A stretch of 64,000 nucleotides of DNA from JBICHN01 sp043101845 (GTDB taxonomy: Bacteria > Planctomycetota > Phycisphaerae > Phycisphaerales > UBA5793), in assembly GCA_043101845.1 (NCBI GenBank), contig JBICHN010000011.1, forward strand, positions 868,001 to 932,000. The letters run 5' to 3'. The notes below the pieces were generated by a model. It had not been told where the DNA came from. It worked only from the letters and a program-made list of their open reading frames with translations, and ran no database searches. Within the stretch, counting starts at the first letter, position 1, and each line of letters opens with the position of its first letter. The translations under genes and the position numbers were made by a program. This document shows, piece after piece, positions 54,324 through 63,295 of this stretch.

Positions 54324-55218
54324 GGCGCTCTCCATGCGGCGCGCCCTGAACGATCCATCGCCTCGGGGCCCCGGTCGACAGAGGAATTCCTCGGCTCCGC
54401 CGCAACTCCACCGTCCATCCGGGAGCGCGGGGCGCCTCGATTGACGCCGATGACCAGTCGGCCGGCGACGCGGGGCGCACGACCCATCGTGTCGTTGCGG
54501 TCGAGATCTCGCGTGACTCCGTAGGCGGGCGCGCGAGCAGACCCAGCGATCGTCCCGCCTCCGCAGCGAGTTGCAGTCGACGCGTCGCGGCCGCGTCAAG
54601 ACCCGAGCCGTCCGCGATGACCCCGCGCACCGCAGGGCAGCGCAACGCGAGATCAATCGCCCACACCCGGCTCGCTTCATCGGGCGGTTCAAGAAAGATC
54701 GAGCGACGGAGCAGTTCGCTCTCCGGAGAAACGGGAGACGCTTCATCGCGCGTTCGGGCGAGGGGCCAGACCGATGGACGGACGCGAGCGCCGATCCACA
54801 CGATCCAGCCATCCGTCGCGTCCATATCGTTCTCGATCGATTCGCCCGCTCGGATGGCGCCGGGCTCGAGAAGCCGCCAGGCGAAGTGCGTCAGAATCGC
54901 CAGAGGCGGGAACCAGCGGCGCTCGCGCGAGCGAAAGCGACCGGAGCTTTTCCGCGTGTCCGTTTCGTCCGAGAACTCGTCGGGAAGAACGCCGAACCAG
55001 TCGGCGATCCATTCATGAATCGCGCCAAGCGCGAGCCCCGCCGCAGCGGAGACGCCGCCCCCAAGCGTGGCGTCCACGCTGGGCCATCCGGTAGACAGCG
55101 CCGGCGCCGGAGCGTCTCGGGATTCCGAACTTCGACGACCGCGCTCCTCGACTTCACGAATGAGTCCGGTGAGCTGGTCGAGAGTCGCGCGGCGGGGCTG
55201 AAAGGTGTTGGTTCCCAT
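54223..55218 (-). CDS. imuA: ImuA (RecA-like SOS mutagenesis protein)
   Basis: 331 residues. The N-terminal 'LSTGWPSVDATLGGGVSAA' and 'GAIHEWIADW' (the ImuA counterpart of the RecA/SulA core) and the order imuA-imuB-dnaE2 support the call. It helps ImuB and DnaE2 copy past DNA lesions. ATG 55218 follows an AGAAGGATCG site; upstream frame starts (to 55242) are less likely. A palindromic operator candidate lies 32-57 bp upstream. Its last 33 codons overlap the imuB start. Confidence 0.88.
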   Translation of the reverse strand: MGTNTFQPRRATLDQLTGLIREVEERGRRSSESRDAPAPALSTGWPSVDATLGGGVSAAAGLALGAIHEWIADWFGVLPDEFSDETDTRKSSGRFRSRERRWFPPLAILTHFAWRLLEPGAIRAGESIENDMDATDGWIVWIGARVRPSVWPLARTRDEASPVSPESELLRRSIFLEPPDEASRVWAIDLALRCPAVRGVIADGSGLDAAATRRLQLAAEAGRSLGLLARPPTESREISTATTRWVVRPASPADWSSASIEAPRAPGWTVELRRSRGIPLSTGAPRRWIVQGAPHGERHGVSTTNLVAVPAHLVDRSRAATPEANARRRFA

Positions 55219-55249
55219 CGATCCTTCTTCTTCCTGCGCCACGATAGCA

Positions 55250-55275
55250 TTTTGTTCGGTTTATACCAAACAAAA
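55250..55275. promoter_or_regulatory. palindromic operator candidate of the imuA-imuB-dnaE2 operon
   Basis: A 26-bp interrupted palindrome: TTTTGTT-C-GGT, centre TTAT, then ACC-A-AACAAAA; ten of eleven arm positions pair. It overlaps a TATAAA-like sequence on the minus strand and lies 32 bp before the imuA start. imuABC operons are usually SOS-controlled, so this is a candidate LexA (or LexA-like) site. It does not match the standard E. coli or Gram-positive SOS boxes. Confidence 0.6.
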
Positions 55276-55343
55276 ACCTATCATCTGGAGAAGATGGCAA
55301 GAGTGGAGCGCTCGGCGCCGGCGTTTCGGCGCACCAGCCGCGT

Positions 55344-57401
55344 TCAGCGTTTCATTTTGCGGGTCGGCGAGTCCGTGAGACCCGGGATCTCTTCCGCGCC
55401 TTCGACCACCATCGCGGGGGACTGCTCAAAGGCGTCTCCAAGGGGCTCGAATCGTCCCCCGAGATGCCGGGCGAGAAACGCCTCTGTGACTCCGAAGAAG
55501 GAGAGCCGGTTCTCCGGACGCGCGAAGCCGTGACCTTCGTCGGGATAGAGCACATAGGTCACTGGCACCTCGCGAGCCTGCAACGCCTTGACGATCTGGT
55601 CCGACTCCGAACGCTTCACCCGCGGATCGTTCGCGCCCTGGCCGATGAGAAGCGGCTTCGTTATGCGGTCGACGAAGTTCAGCGGCGATCGCGATTGCAG
55701 AAAGGCCCGGCCGTCTTCCGTGCGGGGATCACCGACGCGCTTCGCCCAGACCTCGAGCGTGGGCTTCCAGTAAGGAGGGATCGTGTCGAGCAGCGTCACG
55801 AGATTCGAAGGCCCGACGATGTCCACCGCGCACGCGAAAGTGTCCGGGGTGAAGGTCAGTCCGACAAGCGCCGCGTACCCGCCGTAGCTGCCTCCCATGA
55901 TGGCGATCCGCTCGGGGTCGGCGATGCGCTCTTCGATCGCCCAGTTGACGGTGTCGATGAGATCGTCGTGCATCTTCCCCGCCCACTCCCGGTCACCGGC
56001 GTTGACGAACTCTTTCCCGAAGCCGGTGGATCCACGAAAGTTGACACTGACCACGGCGTAGCCGCGATTCGCGAGCCACTGATGCACGGGGTTGTATCCC
56101 CATGAGTCGCGCGCCCAGGGGCCGCCGTGCACGAGCAGAACGGTGGGGAGAGGGGCGAAGGGTCGTCGCTCTCGCCCGCGACAGTGATTCCGGGGAATCG
56201 TCCAGTAGACGACGAGAGGAAGACCATCGCGCGCTTCGATCACCGCGGTGCGCATGCGCGCAAGCGGTGTGTCCTCGAGCGCGGCGCGACTCGTGAAGAG
56301 AAGCCGCGCGTTCTGATCGTCGCGATCGTACAGGTAATACCGAACGGGACCGTCATCGCGGAGATACGACACGATCCAGCGACGGCCGTCGAGCGAACGG
56401 GAGCGCAGGTCGAGTTCGCCCTCATCGATCGAGTCGAGATACTCAAAGTCGGCGGTCCAGGATGGATCGATGATCGTCCATTCACTCCGCGTGTAGTCGG
56501 CCTGCGCCGCGATCGGGCTTCCGGTGAGCGGATCGCGGACCACTTCGCGGATGTCAGCTCGAGCGTTTTCCGCGAGGAGCGACACTTCATTCGTCGCAAG
56601 ATCGATCGAAGTCAGCGCCGCGGTGTTTCGATCGCGACTGTCGAGCAGAAAGACCCGGCCGCCGGACCGATCGAAGCCGATGAGCCGTGTGGTGAGCGTG
56701 TCCTCCATGGGGATGATCGACCACGGCATCCAGTCGTCGCCGCTCGGCTGAACGAGTTCAATCGACCCGTCCGGTCGCATCCGCTTCGCAAAGCGGAGTC
56801 GGAACGCGTCATCCGTTTCGAAGCCGTAGAACCGATCGTTCTCGAGAACGAGCGTGCGCTCGCCCGACTCGATATCGACGCGATAGAGATCGTGGTACTG
56901 CGGGTCACGATCGTTGAGCAGCACGAGGGCGCTGCGTGGATGGTCTGGACTCAGTTCCTGCAGGCGGGCGCTCGTCGCCTCCTCGGGGGTGAGGCGCCGC
57001 GATTCGCCCGTCTGCAGGTCGACGCGGAAGAGCCGCCAGTTTTCGTCCCCCTCCTGATCCTGGAAATAGAGAAGGTCGCGACTCGTGTACGCCCAGAAAC
57101 TGACCCGAACCCCTCGGCCACGCTCCCTTGTGATCGCGCGAGCCTCATCGAGATCGTCCGCCGGCGCGACCCAGATGTTCAAGGCGCCGTCGTAGGGAGC
57201 GATCCAGCTCAGATACTCGCCATTCGGGCTGATCTGGGGCCGAACCCGGTCGGGATTGCCGAACAGGATTGATCGTGCGATGAGCGGCGGCTCGTCTCGA
57301 CGCGACGGCCGCGAGGCATGGGGAGGGCCCGCGGCGACACTCGCAATGAGCGACAAAAGCGCCGCCGTTGTGGCGGTGAGTTGAATCAGCCGTCTTCGCA
57401 A
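55344..57401 (-). CDS. secreted S9-family prolyl oligopeptidase-type peptidase
   Basis: 685 residues with a signal peptide (about 1-24, VAA-G). The N-terminal part is a beta-propeller; the C-terminal alpha/beta hydrolase has catalytic S505 in GGSYGGY, D592 in 'GANDPRVK' and H624 in 'DEGHGF'. This is the dipeptidyl/acylaminoacyl peptidase subgroup (S9C-like). It digests short peptides in the periplasm. It separates the imu operon from the SRAP gene on the same strand; its link to either is unclear. Confidence 0.93.
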   Translation of the reverse strand: MRRRLIQLTATTAALLSLIASVAAGPPHASRPSRRDEPPLIARSILFGNPDRVRPQISPNGEYLSWIAPYDGALNIWVAPADDLDEARAITRERGRGVRVSFWAYTSRDLLYFQDQEGDENWRLFRVDLQTGESRRLTPEEATSARLQELSPDHPRSALVLLNDRDPQYHDLYRVDIESGERTLVLENDRFYGFETDDAFRLRFAKRMRPDGSIELVQPSGDDWMPWSIIPMEDTLTTRLIGFDRSGGRVFLLDSRDRNTAALTSIDLATNEVSLLAENARADIREVVRDPLTGSPIAAQADYTRSEWTIIDPSWTADFEYLDSIDEGELDLRSRSLDGRRWIVSYLRDDGPVRYYLYDRDDQNARLLFTSRAALEDTPLARMRTAVIEARDGLPLVVYWTIPRNHCRGRERRPFAPLPTVLLVHGGPWARDSWGYNPVHQWLANRGYAVVSVNFRGSTGFGKEFVNAGDREWAGKMHDDLIDTVNWAIEERIADPERIAIMGGSYGGYAALVGLTFTPDTFACAVDIVGPSNLVTLLDTIPPYWKPTLEVWAKRVGDPRTEDGRAFLQSRSPLNFVDRITKPLLIGQGANDPRVKRSESDQIVKALQAREVPVTYVLYPDEGHGFARPENRLSFFGVTEAFLARHLGGRFEPLGDAFEQSPAMVVEGAEEIPGLTDSPTRKMKR

Positions 57402-57508
57402 TGCGTCAGACCCTCGTGCGTGTCCATCAGAAAGGTCGAGTCGTCAAATCGTACCGGTGAATCATCACTTCGATGCAACGGGACCACGAGTAGTGAGGGA
57501 TCGGCGCG

Positions 57509-58243
57509 TCATTCGAAGAGACCCGTGCGAACTCGTTCGACGAGACTCGCATCGTCGTTCTGCGGCCGATTCACGCGAGTGCTCACCGGCCGCCGGTCCA
57601 TGAGCTCCGAGGGATACGGGCGGAGGAGGTCATCGATCGAGTTCGAATCCTCCGACGAGTCGGTGTCGAGCCAGCGTTCGTAATGGTCCCGGTCGATGAT
57701 CACCGGCATACGGTCATGGACATCGCGACAGAGTTCGTTCGCCTCGGTCGTCAGGATGGTGAACGAGTCAATCTCAGAGCCACTTCCCTTCGGATCCTGC
57801 CAGTGCTCCCAGAGGCCGGCCAGCGCAAACGGCGCTTCGTCAGCCATGTGGATGAAGACTGGCTGCTTCGGAGATTTCGTCGTGAGGCCCGCCGCGCGGG
57901 CTTCAGTGGCGCTCAGCTTCTTCCATTCATAGAAGCCGTCCGCCGGGACGAGACATCGACGCCGTTTGAACGCGTTCTTGTACGCCGGCTTGGTCGCGAC
58001 TGTTTCCGAACGCGCGTTGATCATGCGATTGCCGATCGCCGGGTCCTTCGCCCAGAACGGGATGAGTCCCCAATGCAGCAGGTCGAGGCGTCGCTCGCGC
58101 GACTCTCGATCGAGACGAATCACGCCCGTCGGCTGCGTGGGCGCGATGTTGTAACGCGGAGTCAGAGCGCGAGGGATCTCGGAGAGTTCGAAGATGTCCG
58201 CGAGAACTTCGGGCATCGTCATGAGCGCGAATCGGCCGCACAC
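57509..58243 (-). CDS. SRAP-domain abasic-site shield protein (YedK/HMCES family)
   Basis: 244 residues. The catalytic Cys2 (MCGRFAL), 'YNIAPTQ', 'WGLIPFWAKDP', 'NARSETVATKPAY', 'RCLVPADGFYEW' and 'HDRMPVI' are all present. These proteins form a thiazolidine crosslink with abasic sites in single-stranded DNA, shielding them from breakage. C-terminal extension of about 40 residues is Ser/Asp/Arg-rich. It begins 3 bp after the stop of the MFS gene, so these two are co-transcribed. In a genome with imuABC it adds to DNA-damage tolerance. Confidence 0.95.
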   Translation of the reverse strand: MCGRFALMTMPEVLADIFELSEIPRALTPRYNIAPTQPTGVIRLDRESRERRLDLLHWGLIPFWAKDPAIGNRMINARSETVATKPAYKNAFKRRRCLVPADGFYEWKKLSATEARAAGLTTKSPKQPVFIHMADEAPFALAGLWEHWQDPKGSGSEIDSFTILTTEANELCRDVHDRMPVIIDRDHYERWLDTDSSEDSNSIDDLLRPYPSELMDRRPVSTRVNRPQNDDASLVERVRTGLFE

Positions 58244-58246
58244 GGA

Positions 58247-59572
58247 TTAGTCGTCCTCTCGTTCCAGTTCGTTCAGGTCCAGTGTGTCCTGTTGCGCGGA
58301 GGATCGCAACAGGTCGGCCGGGAGGGCCATGGTCAATGCTCCCGCCGACGCGAGCGCGACGGCGGTAATGCCGAACGCGGTTCGCAAGCCAAACTCGTCC
58401 GCGAGGAACTGGGCGAGAATCGGCCCCAGCGACGAGAAGATCCAGGTTCCGCCGAGGACGATGCCGGACGCCAGGCTCGTTCGGTGTGGAAGCAACCGCT
58501 GGCTGAGCGCCAGCGTGAGCGGGACGGTCGACGCATATCCGATTCCTACCCCGATCGCGACGAGAAGCGCGACCCAGTCATTCGTGAACGGAAGCAGCCA
58601 GATGAGTGGCGCGCCGAACCAGGCGATGAGCACCATGGGCCATTTCTCACGACCGGCGCGCACGAAGCGTCCGGCGCCGAGCCCGCCGATGCCCATGCCG
58701 ACGACGAGTGAGGCCTGCAGCAGCCCGTTGAGTTTGGATGCCGCGAGGTCGATCTCCGTTTCCGTGAGTCCGACCACCATTCCGGCGCGTACGGTCGCCT
58801 CCGCCCAGCGCACGACGAGCATGAACATCATCATGTTCACGGTGAAGCGGATGACATTGCCGGCGAACAGAACTCCGACGGCGAACCATCGCCTCCGGGA
58901 TTCGGAGACGGAAAATCGGCTCGCATGGGAATGCGCATCGGTATGGCGATGCGGCGCTGAACCGATGGCGATCTGCAACGCAAGCGCGACGCCGGCCGCG
59001 GGAAGAATCAACCCGGCGAGCGACTCGAGGCCACCGAGGGCGACGAGCTGCGGTCCCGCGATGTTGCCCACCCAGTGGCCCACCATTCCCATGACGAAGA
59101 AGATCGCGACGCCGAATGAGCGATTCGTCCGTGTGAACTGGCCCATCGTCGCAGCGCCGATCGGGTGGTAGGCGCCCACTCCGGCCAGGGCGACGATTTG
59201 GAGCGCGAGCAACGCGGCGAACGAGTTGACAAAGGCGAAGCCTGCGATCGCGATCGACGCGACGAGAATGCCGAGCGAGGCGAAGATTCGAGTGTCGAGC
59301 CGATCGCTCAGCCAGGCGACGATTGGCTGAATGAGCCCGCTCGACATGCCGCCGGCCGTGATGAGGACGGCCCCTTGTGTCGTCGTGAGGCCACCGCGGC
59401 CCTCAATGACGGGCAGCAGCGCGATCGGAAGCACCGAGAAGAAGTCCGTGACGCCGTGAGACGCCGCGAGCGTCCACACGCGGCGCCGCGGCGTCGGACG
59501 CCGTTTCGCGTTCATCGTCGCCGGGGCGGCGGACGCCGAATCGCGCGGCGGAGGAGTGACGATGGTGGACAT
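58247..59572 (-). CDS. MFS transporter, fosmidomycin-resistance (Fsr)-like
   Basis: 441 residues with about twelve membrane segments. 'AASHGVTDFFSVLPIALLPVI' style N-terminus (SHGVTDFFSVLPIALLPVI), 'GAYHPIGAATMGQF' and 'SFGVAIFFVMGMVGHWVG' are typical of Fsr-type drug/sugar exporters of the major facilitator superfamily. Substrate unknown; the central loop is His-rich. Start at 59572 (MSTIVTPPP) with a moderate GGAG-like context; the ATG eight codons upstream is an alternative. Followed 3 bp later by the SRAP gene. Confidence 0.88.
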   Translation of the reverse strand: MSTIVTPPPRDSASAAPATMNAKRRPTPRRRVWTLAASHGVTDFFSVLPIALLPVIEGRGGLTTTQGAVLITAGGMSSGLIQPIVAWLSDRLDTRIFASLGILVASIAIAGFAFVNSFAALLALQIVALAGVGAYHPIGAATMGQFTRTNRSFGVAIFFVMGMVGHWVGNIAGPQLVALGGLESLAGLILPAAGVALALQIAIGSAPHRHTDAHSHASRFSVSESRRRWFAVGVLFAGNVIRFTVNMMMFMLVVRWAEATVRAGMVVGLTETEIDLAASKLNGLLQASLVVGMGIGGLGAGRFVRAGREKWPMVLIAWFGAPLIWLLPFTNDWVALLVAIGVGIGYASTVPLTLALSQRLLPHRTSLASGIVLGGTWIFSSLGPILAQFLADEFGLRTAFGITAVALASAGALTMALPADLLRSSAQQDTLDLNELEREDD

Positions 59573-59620
59573 GAGTGCGTTCTTCCACGCCACCACGCGG
59601 ACGCGGCGGATCCCCGGACG

Positions 59621-60814
59621 TTAGACCGCGACGCCGACGGCCCGGCCGCGCACGCTGTCGAGCACATTCATGAAGTTGATATACGAGTCGTACGGACTCT
59701 CGTACGGATTGAAGTACTTGTGCACATCGCCGTCCGCGAAGTATTTCGTGCACATGTAGTAGAAATGGTCGCTCGTCGTGAGCTTGCGCCAGTCTTCAAT
59801 GAGACCTTCATCACCGGTCTCCTTCACGACGCCTTCGAGCCGGTAGATCTCGTGCAGCGCGTTCGTCTGCATGGCGTTGCCCAGCCATGCGGAGAGGTCA
59901 CGCTCCGTGTCGGCCCACGAGATCATGTACGGCACATCGTACTCGCCATCCGGCTGGTACTTCTGCACGACCTGCGACGGCGTCAGGAACTCATTCTGAC
60001 CCGGGTTCACATCGAAGATCTTCTCGGGCAACGCGTCGAGGAAGTCGAAGATCCCGGTTTCCGCCCACTGATGCTCGCCGAAGGTCTCGTAGTCCATGAA
60101 GAGATTACATACATATCCGTTGCCGTTGATCTGATTGACCCACTGAGCGAATCGTTCGGCGCTCAGCGGCCATTCCTTCCAGCCGCGGTCGGAGAATCGG
60201 AACGCGATGTCATCACTCAGCGAGTAATTCTTCAAGAGGAGCCGCGTCGTGTCATTCGTCGGCGACCGGTAGAGGAAGTTCGGCGAACGGTACTGCAGGA
60301 GCCGATCCACCCCTTCGCACAGGACCGCGTTGTACTGTCCGAGCGTTGAGATGAAGTACGCGAGATCGTTGTTGAAGATGAGTTCGGTGTTCCGGAAGGT
60401 GGTCGGCTTGAACCCGAACAATTCCTCCATCAATCGTCCGTGCATCGCGACTTGTTCGCGGAATTCGTCACGGCTGTAGAGGAAGCTCAACGAGTGGTAG
60501 TAGGTCTCGGCGATGAACTCGACGGCCCCGGTCTCCGCGAGTTGCCGGAAGAGATCAATAACATCCGGCGCCCATTGACGGAACTGGTCGAGTGCGACGC
60601 CAGTAATCGAATACGCGACGCGGAAGCGGCCCTCGTGGCGACGCACGAGATCGAGAATCTTCGTCGTGGTCGGTCGGTAGCACTTGTCCGCGACCTTCCG
60701 CATGATCTCGGCGTTCTTCTGGTCATCGAAATAGTCGTGACTCGTGTCGAAGACGCTGTACCGGCGCAGTCGAAACGGCTGATGGACTTGGAAATAGAAA
60801 CAGACGGAGGCCAT
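59621..60814 (-). CDS. glycoside hydrolase family 57 (alpha-amylase-like)
   Basis: 397 residues, no signal peptide. GH57 signatures: 'YFQVHQPFRL' near the N-terminus (HQP motif), Glu144 in 'RNTELIFNND' as nucleophile and Asp241 in 'LFMDYETFGEH' as acid. These enzymes act on alpha-1,4-glucans such as glycogen or maltodextrin in the cytoplasm. It is shorter than the large amylopullulanases, lacking extra domains. Divergent from pyrE. Confidence 0.92.
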   Translation of the reverse strand: MASVCFYFQVHQPFRLRRYSVFDTSHDYFDDQKNAEIMRKVADKCYRPTTTKILDLVRRHEGRFRVAYSITGVALDQFRQWAPDVIDLFRQLAETGAVEFIAETYYHSLSFLYSRDEFREQVAMHGRLMEELFGFKPTTFRNTELIFNNDLAYFISTLGQYNAVLCEGVDRLLQYRSPNFLYRSPTNDTTRLLLKNYSLSDDIAFRFSDRGWKEWPLSAERFAQWVNQINGNGYVCNLFMDYETFGEHQWAETGIFDFLDALPEKIFDVNPGQNEFLTPSQVVQKYQPDGEYDVPYMISWADTERDLSAWLGNAMQTNALHEIYRLEGVVKETGDEGLIEDWRKLTTSDHFYYMCTKYFADGDVHKYFNPYESPYDSYINFMNVLDSVRGRAVGVAV

Positions 60815-60940
60815 GCGCGGCTCCCTTCCCCCTCATCGTCGGTGTCGTCACACCATAGTCTACCAGATCGTCCCGTCGCTCCGCCGTGTCGGGAGCGGGA
60901 CGCGATCGGCGAAACGGCGTGAGCGCGCTATCGTGGCGCC

Positions 60941-61468
60941 ATGACACGAGACGAAATCGCCCGCCAGATCGCCGAGGTCGCCCTCCTTCGCGGAAACTTC
61001 ACGCTTCGATCCGGACGAACGAGCCGGTATTACCTCGATAAGTACCTCTTCTCGACGCGTCCGGAGATTCTCGAGCCGATTGGGCGTCTGTTCGCGGAGC
61101 GGATCGATACGAATGCGGTCGATCGGCTCGCCGGCGCCGAACTCGGGGGCATCCCGCTTGTCACCGCGGCGTCGCTGGCCACCGGGCTGCCGAGCGTGTT
61201 CATCCGAAATCAGAAGAAGGGTTACGGCACGGCGAAGCGGCTCGAAGGCGCCCTTGGTCAGAACGACCGGGTGGTCATCCTCGAGGATGTGGCGACCTCG
61301 GGAGGCCAGGCGCTCGAGGCCGCGCAGGTCATTACCGAGACGGGCGCCCGGGTCGTAAAGATCATCGCGACCATCGATCGGGAAGAGGGCGCCCGCGAGA
61401 ACATCGAGCAGGCCGGATTCTCGTTTGAGGCCCTGTTTACGAAATCGGACCTCGGCGTCGACGAGTGA
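60941..61468 (+). CDS. pyrE: orotate phosphoribosyltransferase
   Basis: 175 residues, type I phosphoribosyltransferase of pyrimidine synthesis: orotate plus PRPP gives OMP. PRPP-binding motif 'RVVILEDVATSGGQALEA' and the flexible loop 'QKKGYGTAKRLEG' are clear; 'FTLRSGRTSRYYLDKY' is the N-terminal signature. No strong ribosome-binding site is seen, and the start (60941) follows a short divergent promoter region. Convergent with the next gene, 6 bp apart. Confidence 0.94.
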   Translation: MTRDEIARQIAEVALLRGNFTLRSGRTSRYYLDKYLFSTRPEILEPIGRLFAERIDTNAVDRLAGAELGGIPLVTAASLATGLPSVFIRNQKKGYGTAKRLEGALGQNDRVVILEDVATSGGQALEAAQVITETGARVVKIIATIDREEGARENIEQAGFSFEALFTKSDLGVDE

Positions 61469-61474
61469 ACTCGG

Positions 61475-62239
61475 TTATTCCCAGCTGGCGCCGCACTCTG
61501 GACATCGGCCCGGACGATTGGCGGTCGGTCCCTTGTCGTAGCCACAGTTCGGACAGTGATTCCGGTAGAAGGGTCGCCGACGCCGCCAGAGGATGGTCAC
61601 AAGCGCGAGGGGGCCCATGACCCAGAGCACGATCGAGCCCGTGACCCAGAGCATGAGGAAGGTTCCGGTCTCGCAATAGCAGTCGGCCCGTCGCCGCACA
61701 ATGAGATCGAAGGGCAACGCGAGGGTCATCTCGACGACCGATCCCGCAAACAGCATCCCGATCCATCGTGCGAGAAGTGACTCGCGCGATTCACCCCGCA
61801 TGCGGGCGGCAAGAAGGAACGACCAGAACACCCAACTCAGTGCGAGCGCCGCCACGACCGCGATGAAGACGCGCTCGACGGTCGTCTCGTCGATCCAGTT
61901 GAACGCCTGAGCCACGCCGATCACGACGAGTGGGGGCCCGATCGTCAAGCAGGCGAGTCCCACGGCGAGAGCGAGAATGCTCGTCCAGATTGGCCGACCG
62001 CCCGTCACCGCGCCCGGAGCGGCCCGCCGGATCGGCCACAGGAGCATGGCCGCGAACCCGAAGCCGATGAGCGTCGCCACTCCGCCGAATTGAAGGGACT
62101 CGATCTCGAAGAACTGCTCGAAACGGAGATCGCGGATCGAGCCTGGATCAAAGAGCACGGCGGCGAAAAGGAACGACGCGAAGTACAAGTACATCGCGTA
62201 GACGACGAGGACCACCGCAACCATCCCGGTTCGACGCAC
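61475..62239 (-). CDS. membrane protein with C-terminal zinc ribbon
   Basis: 254 residues. Five or six hydrophobic helices are followed by a cytoplasmic tail with 'HCPNCGYDKG' and 'GRCPECGASW', a CX2C-CX2C zinc-ribbon of the kind common at the termini of planctomycete membrane proteins. A short spacer rich in Arg precedes the ribbon. Function unknown. Starts close to the stop of nrnA, which is on the same strand. Confidence 0.75.
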   Translation of the reverse strand: MRRTGMVAVVLVVYAMYLYFASFLFAAVLFDPGSIRDLRFEQFFEIESLQFGGVATLIGFGFAAMLLWPIRRAAPGAVTGGRPIWTSILALAVGLACLTIGPPLVVIGVAQAFNWIDETTVERVFIAVVAALALSWVFWSFLLAARMRGESRESLLARWIGMLFAGSVVEMTLALPFDLIVRRRADCYCETGTFLMLWVTGSIVLWVMGPLALVTILWRRRRPFYRNHCPNCGYDKGPTANRPGRCPECGASWE

Positions 62240-62284
62240 GCCGCCATTCTAACGACGGGGTCGACGCGGCGAGTCAGCGCCGGA

Positions 62285-63283
62285 TCAGATGTTCGAAAGG
62301 ATCTCGGCGATCTCGCCCCGGACCACATCGATCGGTCTCGCGATCTTTGCTCCGGACGCCCGTACATGTCCGCCGCCCCCGAATCGCCGCGCGAGGGCAT
62401 TGACATCGATCGCCTGCGGTCCGTCCTTCGATCGGAGGCTGAGTTTCGAAGTCGCGTTGTCCACCTCCGTGACGAGACATACGACTTCGACCGACCCGAT
62501 CGACTGGGGGATGTCGGAGAACCCGTGGGTGTCGTCGAATCCTGCGTCCGACTCGGTGAAGTCCGAACGGCGAAGCGTGAGGAGGGCCGCCCGCCCGCCA
62601 CTGAGCATTTCCATCGACTCGAGAGCGCGGGCAAGGAGCTTCAATCGTCCGGGTTCATCGTTCTGTTCGATGAGGCGGTAGAGCCGGGAATGGTCGACTC
62701 CGGCGTCGCGGAGCGTGGCGGCGAGCCGAAGCGCTGAAGCGCTCGTGTTCGAGAATCGAAACCATCCGGTGTCGGTCGCGATACCAAGGTAGAGCGCTTC
62801 GGCGATCTCCGAATCGAGCGGACAGTCGAGTACCTCGATCAATGACGCGACGATTTCGGACGCGGCGGCGGCGTCGGTCCGGATGACGCGTAGGTCGGCG
62901 AGCTCCGGATCGCCCTGGATATGGTGATCGATGATGCAGACGCGATCGCGCCGATCCTCGAGCCAACGCTCAATGAGACGGAGTTGTGACCGGGCGCCCG
63001 TGTCACTCACGATGACGAGGTCCGCGTCGTTGGGCGGCTGATTCTTCTCGGTGGCGATTCGAAACGGTGTCTCGCCCGCGGCGCTCTCAAAGACGGGGCC
63101 AACGGGGGGGAGGTACCAGATCTCGTTCTCGATCCCGAGAATCGTAAGGGCGCGGGAAAGGGCCAGCGTGGAACCGATCGCATCGCCGTCCGGTTTGACA
63201 TGCGTCGAAATCACGATCTTCTTCGCGCCGCGAATCCGCAGTGCGAGGTCGTCTACCGTGGCGTTGCCGACATACCCGCTCAT
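62285..63283 (-). CDS. nrnA: DHH-family oligoribonuclease / PAP phosphatase
   Basis: 332 residues. DHH motifs: 'VKPDGDAIGSTLAL' (motif I), 'LVIVSDTGARSQL' (motif II), 'CIIDHHIQG' (DHH) and 'LYLGIATDTGWF' (motif IV); the DHHA1 domain ends with 'RFGGGGHVRASGAKI'. NrnA enzymes degrade short RNA oligomers and pAp with manganese. It begins 12 bp after the ribF stop, so the two probably form an operon with the gene downstream. Confidence 0.92.
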   Translation of the reverse strand: MSGYVGNATVDDLALRIRGAKKIVISTHVKPDGDAIGSTLALSRALTILGIENEIWYLPPVGPVFESAAGETPFRIATEKNQPPNDADLVIVSDTGARSQLRLIERWLEDRRDRVCIIDHHIQGDPELADLRVIRTDAAAASEIVASLIEVLDCPLDSEIAEALYLGIATDTGWFRFSNTSASALRLAATLRDAGVDHSRLYRLIEQNDEPGRLKLLARALESMEMLSGGRAALLTLRRSDFTESDAGFDDTHGFSDIPQSIGSVEVVCLVTEVDNATSKLSLRSKDGPQAIDVNALARRFGGGGHVRASGAKIARPIDVVRGEIAEILSNI

Positions 63284-63295
63284 CCAACCCTTCTC

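Noticed and set aside
54324..54812. N-terminal extension of the imuB frame to 54812
   Set aside because: The extension lies entirely within imuA, is Arg-rich, lacks similarity to ImuB, and the GGAGAG site supports the ATG at 54323.
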